64,000 nucleotides of DNA from Pseudomonadota bacterium (GCA_963205255.1 CAUJIK010000037.1:1-64000), one strand, 5' to 3'. Positions 17,156 through 39,466 are shown, numbered from the stretch's first letter. A program made the numbers and translations. Notes: generated by a model not told the origin, from the sequence alone.

Positions 17156-19222
17156 ATGCTGGCAAGAATCGTTGGCGTGCTTCTGGCGCTGGTCGGCGCC
17201 TTTGCCCTGGGCGGCATCGCCCTGCAGCGCGACGAGCCGATCAACTCCCTGTGGCTGGTCACGGCGGCGGTCTGCATCTATTTCCTCGGCTACCGCTTCT
17301 ATGCGAAGTGGATCGAGACCCGGGTCATGGTTGCCGACGCCACCCGGGCCACGCCTGCCGAGCGGCTGGAAAACGGCCGCGATTACCTGCCCACCCATCG
17401 CTGGGTGGTGTTCGGGCACCACTTTGCCGCGATCGCCGGCGCGGGCCCATTGGTCGGCCCCACGCTGGCCGTGCAGTTCGGATACCTGCCCGGCACGCTG
17501 TGGATCCTGGTGGGCGCGGTGCTCGGCGGCTGCGTACAGGACATGATGATCCTGTTTCTCTCCACGCGCCGCGACGGCCGCAGCCTCGGGCAGATGGCAC
17601 GCGACGAGCTGGGCCGGATCGGCGGCATGGCTGCGATGGTCGCCACACTGATGATTCTGGTCATCATCATCGCGGTGCTGGGCCTCGTCATCGTCAATGC
17701 CATGCGGCACAGCCCCTGGGCGACATTCACCGTCTTCGCGACCATTCCCATCGCCATCCTGGTGGGTTTCTACATGCGCAGCTGGCGCCCGGGCCGCGTG
17801 CTCGAGGGTTCGCTGCTGGGCCTGGTGCTGCTGATTCTCGCGGTGATGGGCGGCGGCTGGATTGCCGGGCACGAGACGCTGGGCCCGTACTTCGACTGGG
17901 ATGGTTTGCCGCTGGCCTCGTTCGTGATCGGCTATGGCTGGATCGCCGCCATCCTGCCCGTGTGGGTGCTGCTGGCGCCACGGGACTACATCTCCACCTT
18001 CCTCAAGATCGGCGTGGTGGTGGTGCTGGCGGTGGCCATCCTGCTGATCCAGCCCGACATCAAGATGCCCGCCTTCACCCGCTTCGCCGATGGCTCCGGC
18101 CCGGTGTTCGCGGGCAAGATCTTTCCCTTCGTCTTCATCACCATCGCCTGCGGCGCGATCTCGGGCTTTCATGCGCTGGTGAGCAGCGGCACCACGCCCA
18201 AGCTCATTTCCAGCGAGGCCAACATCCGGCTGATCGGCTATGGCGGCATGGTGATGGAATCCTTCGTGGCCCTGATGGCGATCATCGCAGCGGCGCTGCT
18301 GGATCCGGGCGTATATTTCGCCATCAACGTCGGCGCGGGCGTCGTGGGCGGCGCGCCCCAGATCGCGGTGGACACCATCACCAGCTGGGGTTACCCGGTG
18401 ACGCTGGAACAGATGGAAAACCTGGCGCAACAGATGGGAGAGTCGACGCTGTTCCATCGCACGGGCGGCGCGCCCTCGCTGGCGGTGGGCATGGCGAACA
18501 TCTTCGGTTCCGCCTTCGGCCAGGGTCTGCTGGCGCTCTGGTATCACTTCGTGATCATGTTCGAAGCCATCTTCATCCTCACCACGGTGGATGCCGGCAC
18601 GCGCGTCGGACGCTTCATGGTGCAGGACGCGCTGGGACAGATCTGGCCGGCGATGGCCCGCACCTCCTGGTATCCGTCGGTGCTGATCTCCTCCACGCTG
18701 ATGGTGGGCGCCTGGGGCTATTTTCTGTATGTGGGTGTGATCGATCCCAACGGCGGCATCAACATCCTCTGGCCGCTGTTCGGCATCGCCAACCAGATGC
18801 TCGCGGCCATCGCGCTGACCGTGGCCACCGGCGTGCTCATCAAGAACGGCAAGCTGCGCCATGCATGGGTCACTGGTTTGCCGCTGGCATGGATCGCGAC
18901 GGTGACGACCACGGCCGCCTTCCAGAAGATATTCAGCACCGACGCCAAGCTCGGGTTCTTCGCGGCCGCCAACGACATGGCCGCGAAGCTCGCCGCGGGC
19001 GCCCTGCCGCCGGACCGGGCCGCCGTCGCGCCGGCCCTGATCTTCAACCAGCGTCTGGACGGCTGGCTGACGATCTTCTTCGCGCTGCTGATGTGGGTCA
19101 TCATCATCGAGATGCTGCGCATCTGCGCGCGCTGCCGGCGCGGCTTGCCCGTGCCGCACAGCTCGGAAGCGCCGTATGTCCGCACGCAGCTGGATGCAGC
19201 GGCACTGCCGGGGTCGCACTGA
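17156..19222 (+). CDS. cstA: CstA family carbon starvation protein / pyruvate transporter
   Basis: 'YLPTHRWVVFGHHFAAIAGAGPLVGPTLAVQFGYLPGTLWI' CstA signature, many TM helices. Confidence 0.93.
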   Translation: MLARIVGVLLALVGAFALGGIALQRDEPINSLWLVTAAVCIYFLGYRFYAKWIETRVMVADATRATPAERLENGRDYLPTHRWVVFGHHFAAIAGAGPLVGPTLAVQFGYLPGTLWILVGAVLGGCVQDMMILFLSTRRDGRSLGQMARDELGRIGGMAAMVATLMILVIIIAVLGLVIVNAMRHSPWATFTVFATIPIAILVGFYMRSWRPGRVLEGSLLGLVLLILAVMGGGWIAGHETLGPYFDWDGLPLASFVIGYGWIAAILPVWVLLAPRDYISTFLKIGVVVVLAVAILLIQPDIKMPAFTRFADGSGPVFAGKIFPFVFITIACGAISGFHALVSSGTTPKLISSEANIRLIGYGGMVMESFVALMAIIAAALLDPGVYFAINVGAGVVGGAPQIAVDTITSWGYPVTLEQMENLAQQMGESTLFHRTGGAPSLAVGMANIFGSAFGQGLLALWYHFVIMFEAIFILTTVDAGTRVGRFMVQDALGQIWPAMARTSWYPSVLISSTLMVGAWGYFLYVGVIDPNGGINILWPLFGIANQMLAAIALTVATGVLIKNGKLRHAWVTGLPLAWIATVTTTAAFQKIFSTDAKLGFFAAANDMAAKLAAGALPPDRAAVAPALIFNQRLDGWLTIFFALLMWVIIIEMLRICARCRRGLPVPHSSEAPYVRTQLDAAALPGSH

Positions 19223-19401
19223 TGCGCCAGTTCCTCTCGGCCGGCCTCAATCTGCTGCGCGGCGTCACCGGCGACGACGCCTACCAGAAATACCTCGCGC
19301 ACATGCAACGCACGCAGCCGCGGCAGCGGCCCATGAGCGCGGAAGATTTCTTCCGCGCCCAGCTCGAACGCAAGTGGAGCTGCCCCAACGGCTGTTGCTG
19401 A
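19222..19401 (+). CDS. YbdD/YjiX family small protein
   Basis: 59-aa ORF overlapping the cstA stop by 1 nt; 'GDDAYQKYLAHM...EDFFRAQLERKWSCPNGCC'. Confidence 0.88.
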   Translation: MRQFLSAGLNLLRGVTGDDAYQKYLAHMQRTQPRQRPMSAEDFFRAQLERKWSCPNGCC

Positions 19402-19423
19402 GCCGCCCCGAAAGCTCCGGGCG

Positions 19424-24977
<5,554 letters not shown>

Positions 24978-24982
24978 ATAAG

Positions 24983-24996
24983 CAAATCTTTATTTG
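24983..24996. promoter_or_regulatory. Inverted repeat, candidate operator of the ArsR/methyltransferase-metF-metH operon
   Basis: CAAAT-CTTT-ATTTG, 5 nt upstream of the start codon at 24977. Confidence 0.45.
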
Positions 24997-25071
24997 ATGA
25001 GGCAATCTAGCACGGGTACGGGCCAGCCGCCAGCAACACCCCCACAGGATGGCCGGAGCCCGGAGATGGCG

Positions 25072-25092
25072 GATGCCGGGAACCCCGGCATC
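25072..25092 (-). terminator. Hairpin downstream of the CocE-type hydrolase
   Basis: GATGCCGGG-AAC-CCCGGCATC, 9-bp perfect stem; weak U tract. Confidence 0.45.
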
Positions 25093-25111
25093 GCCTTAAC
25101 GACGGGACGAA

Positions 25112-26896
25112 TCAGCGCGGAATGATGGGCAGCACCACGTGCGAGGGATAACGCGCCGAATGGTGGATGGTCTGCGAAGCCTTCACCATGCGCGTGCCCG
25201 TGGCCGGATCCTCACCCGTGTTCAGGTTGCGATCGAAGCGCGGGAAATTGCTGCTGGTGATCTCGATGCGGATGCGGTGCCCCGGCAGGAACACATTGCT
25301 GGTGGCCCACATGTCGATGTCGTACTCATAGACCTTGCCGGCATCGACCAGCGTGGGCTTCCTGTCGTTCCCCTTGCGATAGCGCGCGCGCAGGATGCCA
25401 TCCTGCAGGTTCTGCGCCACCCCATCCGGATGCACATCGATCAGCCGCACCACCCAGTCGGTATCGCGCGCGTCGGTCGCGGCGAACAGCCTGGCCTTGA
25501 TGGGGCCGGTGACTTCCACCGCGTCGGTGAGCACCGGCGTCGTGTAGACCAGCACGTCGGGGCGGGTCTCAATCGAGCGGTGGTCACGACTGCCCGAAGG
25601 CACTGAACTGCAGCACACATTGCCGCCCAGCGTCGGCACCGGGTCGGCCGGATCGTAGACATAGCGGTCCGGCGTCTGGCTGCCGGGCTTCGTGGTGCTC
25701 AGCACACCGTCACCGCTGGCGGTATTGGCCTTGCCGTCGCTGTGCAGGTAGTACCTGGTGTAACGGGTGCGCGCCAGCGGCCACTCGTTCTCGTTGCGCC
25801 ACTTGTTCTCGCCCATGATGAACAGCGTCACCGGCGGACGCTTCTCGACGCCGTTCGGCACACCCTTGAGCCAGTGGTCGAGCCAGGCCTGGTAGATCCT
25901 GGTGGTGTCGAGATCGGCTTCCGGACCGAAATCGAAGCTGCCGCCGCCCTTGCGGGTGCCCAGATACTTGTCGTGGACCCAGGGGCCGATGATCAGGTGC
26001 TTGTTCCGGTTGCCCGCCCTCGTGATGTTGATCTGATCATCGAGCGCGCCGCGCAGGAAGATGTCGAACCAGCCCTGCACCACCAGGAACGGAACCTTTA
26101 TCTTCTTCGCTTCCTTTTCGAAGCTGATGTTCTTCCAGTACGGATCGTTCTGCAGCGGGTGCTCCAGCCAGTCGCGGTAATGCGGATTGACATTGCCCAT
26201 CACCTGATCGGCCTCGATCACGGGCAGATGCGCGTAGTCGACCTTGCCGACGTTCTGGCCGGCATTGCCATGCACGACGCCGGCGCCCCAGGGCAGCGTG
26301 AAGCCCAGATGGAAAGCACCATCCACATAGGTCCAGCCCTGGTGGATCGCGCTGCTGGTCACGTCGGCGGCCATGGCGACCAGATGCGGATTGCGCTTCG
26401 TCGCCTGGCTGACCTGCGTGTAGCCCAGATAGGAGCCGCCCAGCGTGCCGATCCTGCCGTTGCTCCAGGGCTGCTTGACGATCCATTCGTCGGTGTCGAA
26501 GCCGTCGTCAGCCTCATGCCGATAGGCGTAGTACGGCGCTTCCTTCGAAGCGAAACGGCCGCGTACATCCATCATCACCAGCACATAGCCCCTGCGGGCA
26601 TAGCGTTTGGCGTTCTCGATGTCGTCCGCGGAACTCTTGTTGTAGGGCGTGCGGACCAGGATGGTGGGGAACTGCCCCTCGGCATCCGGGCGATAGATGT
26701 CCGCAGTGAGGCCCACGCCGTCGCGCATCGGCACCCGCACGGCGTTCTCGACGATGGCGTTGACATACGTCTCCTGCGAGAGGAGCGCTGCGTCGTAGTG
26801 GTTGAAGGTGCTTTGGGCCTGCGATGCGGCCGGGGCCGTGACCGCAAGGAGACAAGCTCCCATCCAGCCCGCGCGCAAGGTGGTGCGTCTTTTCAT
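25112..26896 (-). CDS. CocE/NonD family S15-type hydrolase
   Basis: 'VRVPMRDGVGLTADIYRP', 'GTLGGSYLGYTQ' nucleophile motif, C-terminal X-Pro jelly-roll region; signal peptide. Confidence 0.9.
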   Translation of the reverse strand: MKRRTTLRAGWMGACLLAVTAPAASQAQSTFNHYDAALLSQETYVNAIVENAVRVPMRDGVGLTADIYRPDAEGQFPTILVRTPYNKSSADDIENAKRYARRGYVLVMMDVRGRFASKEAPYYAYRHEADDGFDTDEWIVKQPWSNGRIGTLGGSYLGYTQVSQATKRNPHLVAMAADVTSSAIHQGWTYVDGAFHLGFTLPWGAGVVHGNAGQNVGKVDYAHLPVIEADQVMGNVNPHYRDWLEHPLQNDPYWKNISFEKEAKKIKVPFLVVQGWFDIFLRGALDDQINITRAGNRNKHLIIGPWVHDKYLGTRKGGGSFDFGPEADLDTTRIYQAWLDHWLKGVPNGVEKRPPVTLFIMGENKWRNENEWPLARTRYTRYYLHSDGKANTASGDGVLSTTKPGSQTPDRYVYDPADPVPTLGGNVCCSSVPSGSRDHRSIETRPDVLVYTTPVLTDAVEVTGPIKARLFAATDARDTDWVVRLIDVHPDGVAQNLQDGILRARYRKGNDRKPTLVDAGKVYEYDIDMWATSNVFLPGHRIRIEITSSNFPRFDRNLNTGEDPATGTRMVKASQTIHHSARYPSHVVLPIIPR

Positions 26897-26972
26897 TCTC
26901 GTTCCCTGTGGAAATGCCATGACGTCCGCTCGCCCTTGCCTCTCGGCACCGGCGCCCCCGCCGCGGATTTCC

Positions 26973-28232
26973 TCATCGTGCTTGGTCGCCCCCCTCCTTG
27001 TCCACCATGCCGACGCTGGCAACATCGAAGATGGCGTAACGGTTCTTGCCTCGCGACTTGGCCTGGTACAGCGCGCTGTCGGCGCGGCCATACAGCAAAT
27101 CGAACCCCCCTTCCTCGGCCTGCACCACCGCCACACCCACCGAAACGGCAAAAGGCGTCGTGCCATGGCCCGCGGCCTTGCGCACCTCATCCAGCAGCTG
27201 CTCGGCGATGCGCTGCGCCGTCGCCTGATCGCAATCCGGCACGAACAGCAGGAACTCGTCGCCGCCCAGACGCGTCGGCACGGCTCCCGGATGCAGCGGC
27301 ATGCGCAGCACCTGGGCCAGCCGCGCGATGACGGCGTCGCCCTCGGCGTGACCACAGGTATCGTTGATGTTCTTGAAGTGATCGATATCGACCAGCAGCG
27401 CGGCATGCGATCTGTGCCGTTCGCCCGCACCACTTTCAGTGGCGGAACGGATGGCGGCATCCGCGCCGCGCCGGTTCAGCAACCCGGTGAGCGAATCGTT
27501 CATGGACGACTCGTAGTGGTAGCGCAATTCCGCCTGCTGCAAATAGTGGTGCCGGGCATAGACCCACCCCAGCACCATCGACAGCAGCAACGCACCGAGG
27601 ATGCTCGCAAGCTCGATGCGCCGGAACCGGGCTTCTTCGGCAAGAAAGTAGTCGAGGTCGAAATCCACGCCGACGAACCCCGCGACCTTGCCGGCCGAAT
27701 CACTCACCGGCGCATGGCCGGTCAGGAAATAGCCATAATCGTCGTGCTGGTATGCGGGATTGACATAGGTGAGGCCCGCGGCCAGCTCGTCCAGCCAGTC
27801 GCTCTCGTACTCCTCGCGCAACCGGAAGGGTTCCAGATACTCCGACATGCGCAGGGCGCGCTCGGCGGCAAACTCCTCATCCTGGGCGGTGTCGAGCACG
27901 AAGAAGGTCGCGCCGTCGCGCATGCCCATGGTGTACACATAGCGCGCCTCGCGCCAGGCGCGATGCAGACGCAGCAAAGGCGCCCGCGCCGCGGCCAGCT
28001 CTTCAGCCGAGCCCTGGCCTTCGAGCAGATGCCGGTGCGCATCGCCATCGACCACCGACGCGGCAACCCGCGCCACCTCTCCCACATGGCTGCGCAGCAC
28101 TTCCATGCGCGCCTGCCGGGACAGCGCCTGCGGAATGAGCACCAGCGCCAGCATCAGCACCGCGATCAGCACGGTGCTGCCAATCAGCACGCGGGGCTGG
28201 AACCCCCAGGAGCCCCCCGTCTCCGGATGCAA
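26973..28232 (-). CDS. Membrane-anchored sensor diguanylate cyclase (GGDEF)
   Basis: 'RLGGDEFLLFVPDCD', 'DSLTGLLNRRG'; extracytoplasmic sensor-like region; TTG start assumed since the upstream gene ends at 28237. Confidence 0.85.
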   Translation of the reverse strand: MHPETGGSWGFQPRVLIGSTVLIAVLMLALVLIPQALSRQARMEVLRSHVGEVARVAASVVDGDAHRHLLEGQGSAEELAAARAPLLRLHRAWREARYVYTMGMRDGATFFVLDTAQDEEFAAERALRMSEYLEPFRLREEYESDWLDELAAGLTYVNPAYQHDDYGYFLTGHAPVSDSAGKVAGFVGVDFDLDYFLAEEARFRRIELASILGALLLSMVLGWVYARHHYLQQAELRYHYESSMNDSLTGLLNRRGADAAIRSATESGAGERHRSHAALLVDIDHFKNINDTCGHAEGDAVIARLAQVLRMPLHPGAVPTRLGGDEFLLFVPDCDQATAQRIAEQLLDEVRKAAGHGTTPFAVSVGVAVVQAEEGGFDLLYGRADSALYQAKSRGKNRYAIFDVASVGMVDKEGGDQAR

Positions 28233-28236
28233 AGAA

Positions 28237-29499
28237 TCAGTCTCCGCCGGAAGCAGCCGGGCGCAGGCGCAACAACGTGGAGTTGGGTCCATCCGCCACG
28301 ACGTAGATGGCCCCATCCGGCCCCTGCTGCACATCGCGCACGCGCATGTTGCGCTCCTGCAGCAGCCACTCTTCACCGACCACGCGCTCGCCTTCCATCT
28401 GCAGCCGCACCAGCTTCATGCTGGCAAGACCGCCCACGAAGATGCTGCCATCCCACTGTGGGAACAGCTGGCCGCGATAGACGATCATGCCCGAGGGGGC
28501 AATCACCGGGTCCCAGTAGTACACCGGCTGCTCCATGCCCTCCTTCGCGGTGATGCCCTCGCCGATCTTCTCGCCGGAATAGTTGATGCCATAGCTGATC
28601 ACCGGCCAGCCATAGTTGTGCCCGGCGCGCGGCAGGTTGAGCTCATCACCGCCCCGCGGACCATGCTCGATCGTCCACAGCTTGCCGGTGGCGCTGTCGA
28701 GGGCGGCGGACTGGATGTTGCGGTGACCGTATGACCAGATCTCGGGCTTGGCATCACCGCGACCGGTGAAGGGATTGTCCGCCGGCACGCTGCCGTCGGG
28801 ATTCAGGCGCACCACCTTGCCGAAATGGCTGTCCAGATCCTGCGACTGCACCCTTGCCTGCGGCATCGAACGCTCGCCCAATGCGAGGAACAGCGTTCCA
28901 TCCGGCGCAAAGACGATGCGCGATCCGAAATGCAGGTTCGATTCGAAGGTGGGCATCTGCCGGAAGATGACCTGCACGTTTTCGACCCGCAGAGCGCCAT
29001 CCTCCACCAGTACGCCCCGTGCCAGGGCGGTGCCATTGCCTCCCTGGCGCGGCTCCGAGTAGCTCCAGTAAATGGTGCGATTGGTCGCGAACTGGGGGTC
29101 CAGCGCCACATCGAGCATTCCGCCCTGCCCGGCGGCATATACCGGCGGCACGCCGGCGATGGGCTCGGACTTGCGGCCATCCGCACCGATGATGCGCAGG
29201 TTGCCCGGGCGTTCGCTGATCAGGAAACGCCCATCAGGCAGCAACTCCACTGCCCACGGGTTGTCGAGGCCGCTGGCCACGACCTGCACATCGAGCTTCA
29301 CGCCGCTGTTCGCAGCCGGCGCGCGGGTCTGCCCTTCGAAGGCCGGACGGAAGCCCGCGCCATTGTCAGCGCGTGTCTCCAGCGGCGCCGCCACCGGTGA
29401 ACCCGGGCGCACCGCCAGCTCGCCTTCGCGAGCACAGGCCACCAGCACCGGCGCAACCGCCGTCACCATCAACAGTGGAATCAGATGTCCTTTCACCAT
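28237..29499 (-). CDS. PQQ-dependent soluble aldose sugar dehydrogenase-like lipoprotein
   Basis: 'LDNPWAVELLPDGRFLISERPGNLRI', 'WTIEHGPRGGDELN', lipobox LVAC. Confidence 0.9.
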   Translation of the reverse strand: MVKGHLIPLLMVTAVAPVLVACAREGELAVRPGSPVAAPLETRADNGAGFRPAFEGQTRAPAANSGVKLDVQVVASGLDNPWAVELLPDGRFLISERPGNLRIIGADGRKSEPIAGVPPVYAAGQGGMLDVALDPQFATNRTIYWSYSEPRQGGNGTALARGVLVEDGALRVENVQVIFRQMPTFESNLHFGSRIVFAPDGTLFLALGERSMPQARVQSQDLDSHFGKVVRLNPDGSVPADNPFTGRGDAKPEIWSYGHRNIQSAALDSATGKLWTIEHGPRGGDELNLPRAGHNYGWPVISYGINYSGEKIGEGITAKEGMEQPVYYWDPVIAPSGMIVYRGQLFPQWDGSIFVGGLASMKLVRLQMEGERVVGEEWLLQERNMRVRDVQQGPDGAIYVVADGPNSTLLRLRPAASGGD

Positions 29500-29521
29500 T
29501 TCTCCTTGAGTGCAGAGTAGG

Positions 29522-32126
<2,605 letters not shown>

Positions 32127-32130
<4 letters not shown>

Positions 32131-32534
32131 GTTCGCCTGCCACCCCGAAAGAGCCTCTCGACCCAATGCGCCCATTGCCCCAGCGGCGTCAGCGCGAGCA
32201 GCACTCCCGCCAGCGCACCGACGCCATTGGCCAGCACATCATGCCAGTCGGCCTGCCGCCCCAGCCCCATGGCGCCCTGCGCCAGCTCGATGAGAGCGCC
32301 GAACAGCAGCAATGCGATGAACAGGCCCGGCAGATCGCGCCGGAAGATCACGCTGCCGAACCAGAACGCCAGCAGCACATAGGCCGTGGCATGCTCGATC
32401 TTGTCCCATATGCGGATTCTCGGCAGGCTGGCGACAGGCAGCAGGCTCAGTACCGCCACCACGACGGCAAGCAGCAGGCCAGCGAGGAACCACAGCCGGG
32501 GATACTTCAGGTCCTGCTGCAGTACCGGCTTCAA
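32127..32534 (-). CDS. VanZ family membrane protein
   Basis: 'IRIWDKIEHATAYVLLAFWFG' VanZ-like core, four predicted TM segments. Confidence 0.8.
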
Positions 32535-33192
32535 GGCTGCGCGGTACCGATTACGTCGGCGTCCGCGGGCGGCTTGAAGGCGACGAGCGCGGGATCCACC
32601 GGCTGGTTGCGCAGCACCTGGGTGAATCGCAGCTGCGAGCGCTGGCCGAGGCGGTCGAGGATGACCATGCGCGCCAGCTGCGTGCCCTGGAAACCGAATG
32701 AAGCTTCACGGAAGTCGGACGCCGGATCACGCGGCAGCACCTTCACCCAGTCGAGGCCTTCGCTGCGACCGGCATTGCGCTGCTCGAAGGCCGAGCGCAG
32801 TTCGGCGCCGCCCGCCAGCAGCATGGCCGGAGACTGCGGCAGAGCCTCGGAAAGCGGGCGCACGGTGACCTGCTCCAGGTCGCGGTCGTAGAACCACAGA
32901 TTGCTCCCATCGGCGACCAGCAGCTGCGCGCCGGGATCGGCGCCCGCGGGCGTGGACTCCCAGCGGAACTTGCCGGGACGGACGATGACCAGACGGCCTT
33001 CGCCATCCTGCATGCGGCGACCCTGCGCGTCGGTGACGCTCTGCGTGAAATCCGCGGACCAGGTGCGAAGATCATTCAGATACCGGTCCAGCGGCGTGGC
33101 CGCGGCGTCGGCCGCCATGGCGGGCAGGATGGGCAGCATCAGCACCGCCACCACCAGCAACCTCATCACAGGCTGCAACCACAGTACCTGCA

Positions 33193-33193
<1 letters not shown>
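32531..33193 (-). CDS. lolA: Outer membrane lipoprotein carrier protein
   Basis: 'LDRYLNDLRTWSADFTQSVTDAQGRRMQDGEGRLVIVRPGKFRWE'; between ftsK and rarA as in E. coli. Confidence 0.93.
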
Positions 33194-36574
<3,381 letters not shown>

Positions 36575-36576
36575 CG

Positions 36577-37731
36577 ATGGACAACGGCAGCGCGGCTCTC
36601 ACCCCACGCGAGCTGGCCTCCATCGACGAGGTGGACGCGGCCAGCTGGAACCGGCTGGTCGGCGCCGACTGCCCCTTCCTGCGGCATGAGTTCCTGGCCG
36701 CGCTGGAGCACAGCGGCTGCGCCACGCCGCGCACCGGCTGGACACCGGCCCACCGCGCGCTGTTCGACGGCGACACGCTGGTGGCCGCAGCGCCGGCCTG
36801 GCGCAAGGACCACTCCTGGGGCGAGTTCGTGTTCGATTTCGCCTGGGCGCAGGCCTGGGCGCGCGCCGGCCGCGCCTACTATCCGAAACTGGTGTGCGCG
36901 GTGCCCTTCTCTCCCGTGGGCGGAGCGCGCCTGCTCACCCTGCCCGGCCGTGATGAGCAGACGCTGCGCAGCGCGTTGATCAGCGAGCTGGCCGCGCAGG
37001 CAGCCGCGGAAGGGATGTCGTCGGCGCATGCACTGTTCATCGAGGATGCCGAGCGCGAATGCTTCGCCGCGCAGCACTGGCTGCTGCGGCGGGACGTGCA
37101 GTTCCACTGGTCCAATGCCGGCTACCGCGATTTCGAGCACTACCTTGCGGGCTTCACCGCGGAGAAGCGCAAGAAGCTGCGCCGCGAGCGACGGCGCTGC
37201 CGGGAGGAAGGCATCGAGTTCGTCACGCTGCACGGGCCGGAAATCGATGAACCGACACTGCAGCACGTGCATGCGCTGCATGCGCATCATTTCCATCGTC
37301 ACGGACATGAGCCTTATCTGAACCTCGCCTTCTTCCGTGAAATCCGCGCCACGCTCGGCGAGGCATTGATGGTGAAGCTGGCACGCCACCGCGGCCACAT
37401 CGTCGGCGCGGCGGTGTTCTTGCGCTCACCCACTGTGCTCTATGGGCGCTATTGGGGCGCGAGCGAGGATTTCCACAGCCTGCATTTCGAGACCTGCTAC
37501 CACCAGGGCATCGAGTACTGCATTGACCATGGCCTTGCGCGCTTCGAGCCAGGCACACAGGGCGAGCACAAGGTGGCGCGCGGCTTCGAGCCGCGGCTCA
37601 CCTGGTCGGCGCACTACATCGTCGATGCCGACCTGCGGGCCGTGCTGGCCGCGCATCTGCGCCGCGAGGGTCAGGCGGTGGACCATTACGCCGATGAAAT
37701 CGGACTGCACACACCGTTCCGCCGCGCATGA
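36577..37731 (+). CDS. GNAT/FemAB-like N-acetyltransferase (COG3146-type)
   Basis: 'FLRHEFLAALEHSGCATPRTGWTPAHRAL', 'FEPGTQGEHKVARGFEPRLTWSAHYI'. Confidence 0.85.
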   Translation: MDNGSAALTPRELASIDEVDAASWNRLVGADCPFLRHEFLAALEHSGCATPRTGWTPAHRALFDGDTLVAAAPAWRKDHSWGEFVFDFAWAQAWARAGRAYYPKLVCAVPFSPVGGARLLTLPGRDEQTLRSALISELAAQAAAEGMSSAHALFIEDAERECFAAQHWLLRRDVQFHWSNAGYRDFEHYLAGFTAEKRKKLRRERRRCREEGIEFVTLHGPEIDEPTLQHVHALHAHHFHRHGHEPYLNLAFFREIRATLGEALMVKLARHRGHIVGAAVFLRSPTVLYGRYWGASEDFHSLHFETCYHQGIEYCIDHGLARFEPGTQGEHKVARGFEPRLTWSAHYIVDADLRAVLAAHLRREGQAVDHYADEIGLHTPFRRA

Positions 37732-37744
37732 AAGGCACGGTCAC

Positions 37745-38404
37745 ATGAAAGGCCTCGCCTGGATCGCTCCCGACGCCGCACCGGACGCCTTTCCACCGGT
37801 GGAAGCAGCGCTGGAGGATCCACCCGGACTGCTGGCGGCCGGCGGCGACCTGTCCACGCCGCGGTTGATTGCAGCCTATGCGCGCGGCATCTTTCCGTGG
37901 TTCATGGAAGGCCAGCCAGTGCTGTGGTGGTCGCCCGACCCGCGCGAGGTGCTGTTCCCGGCGCAGTTCCACCGCTCGCGCAGCCTGCAGAAGCAGCTGC
38001 GCCGCGGCGATTTCAGGATCACCGAGGACCAGGCTTTCGAGCGGGTGGTCAGCGGATGCGCAGCGGTACGCGCCGCGGCAAGCGGCACCTGGATCACCGC
38101 CGACATGCAGGCCGCCTATGGCCGGCTGCACCGTGCCGGCCACGCCCACAGTATCGAGGTATGGCGGGGCGAGGCGCTGGTCGGAGGGCTGTATGGAGTA
38201 CGCAGCGGGCGGGTATTCAGCGGCGAATCCATGTACAGCCTGGAGAGCAACGCCTCCAAGGCGGCCCTGTCGTGGCTGGCGGCCCACTGCGCGGACCGCG
38301 GCATCGAGCTCATCGACTGCCAGATGCCCTCGGCCCATCTGCGCAGCCTCGGGAGCCGCCCGCTGCCCCGCAGAGGCTTCCTGGCCTTCCTTGCGCAGGG
38401 CTGA
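37745..38404 (+). CDS. aat: Leucyl/phenylalanyl-tRNA--protein transferase
   Basis: '[25 protein letters not shown]', '[12 protein letters not shown]', '[17 protein letters not shown]'. Confidence 0.96.
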   Translation: MKGLAWIAPDAAPDAFPPVEAALEDPPGLLAAGGDLSTPRLIAAYARGIFPWFMEGQPVLWWSPDPREVLFPAQFHRSRSLQKQLRRGDFRITEDQAFERVVSGCAAVRAAASGTWITADMQAAYGRLHRAGHAHSIEVWRGEALVGGLYGVRSGRVFSGESMYSLESNASKAALSWLAAHCADRGIELIDCQMPSAHLRSLGSRPLPRRGFLAFLAQG

Positions 38405-38469
38405 ATTGCATTGCAGCGCGGGTTTATGCAGAATCCGCCCCCTTTATTGCGCAGGAAACCCGACCGCAC

Positions 38470-38688
38470 ATGGCCAAAGACGACGCGATCCAGATGGAAG
38501 GCGAGGTCATCGAGACCCTGCCCAACACGACTTTTCGCGTGCAACTGAAGAACGGCCACGTCCTCACCGCCCACATCTCGGGCAAGATGCGCAAGAACTA
38601 CATCCGCATCCTCACCGGCGACGCGGTGACGGTCGAGATGACTCCCTACGACCTGACCAAGGGCCGCATCGTCTACCGCGGGCGATAG
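38470..38688 (+). CDS. infA: Translation initiation factor IF-1
   Basis: 72 aa: '[51 protein letters not shown]'. Confidence 0.98.
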   Translation: MAKDDAIQMEGEVIETLPNTTFRVQLKNGHVLTAHISGKMRKNYIRILTGDAVTVEMTPYDLTKGRIVYRGR

Positions 38689-38787
38689 AGGCATCTTCCA
38701 GGCCCCGCGAAACTTGAGGCCGCGTCGCGGCGGTCGCATCGTCCTGCCGCGGCGTGCGGTCAGCGCCAGTCCCGGCGAACGCCTGTC

Positions 38788-39466
38788 CTAATCCGCCCGT
38801 CCTTCGGTCAGCGCAATGCTCAGCTCCCAGAGCCGCTGCCGGGCGCTGGCGTCGTAGGCTTGCGCATTCGCCCGCGCTTCGCTCATCTGGTTGAAGTACA
38901 GCCCGGTGCGCCCGGCGAGTGCCGGCCCCACTGCCAGCTGCATGACCGAATCCGCGCCGTCCTGCACCGAGGATCTCGCCTGCATGCCGATGTTGGTGAC
39001 CATCGGCGTGTTCATCATGGTCGCAGGATGCAGCGCGTTGACGGTCACGCTGGCAGCGTCGAGCTGCTCGGCAAGCGTGAAGGTGAACAGGATCTGGGCC
39101 AGCTTGGGTTGTGAGTAGGCCGCACCACTCTGGTAGTCGCGCTCGAGCATCACGTCATCGAAGTCGATCGGTCTCTGCCCGATGGAGGCGACGTTGACGA
39201 TCCGCGCCAGCGGCACCGAGAATGCCGGCGTTGTTGACCAGCAGGTGCAGTCGTGCATGGTCGGCGCGAATGCGCGCGGCCAGCTGGCGTACTTCTTCGA
39301 GCGAGCCAAGATCACCCGCCTCGAAGATTGCGCGCCCGGGCCCGCTGGTGGAGCCAGTAACCAGCGCGGTCTTGCCGCTCATGTCCATCGCTGGTTGAGC
39401 CCCGACCGCGGACGCGAAGGCGGGAAACGCCAAGGACAGCAGGCAGACCAAGCCTTTCAGACGCAG
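38788..39466 (-). pseudogene. Short-chain dehydrogenase/reductase pseudogene (two internal deletions plus frame change)
   Basis: TGSTSGPGRA joins directly to IFEAGDLGSLEEVRQL; NNAGI joins out of frame to ARIVNVASIGQRPIDFDDVML; N-terminal signal-like sequence. Confidence 0.85.

Noticed and set aside
17027-19219. 730-aa ORF antisense to cstA
   Set aside because: Antisense shadow; composition implausible (His/Gln/Asp-rich) and it overlaps tRNA-Ser.
26897-27460. N-terminal extension of the CocE-type hydrolase ORF
   Set aside because: Overlaps the GGDEF gene in another frame; signal peptide begins at 26896.
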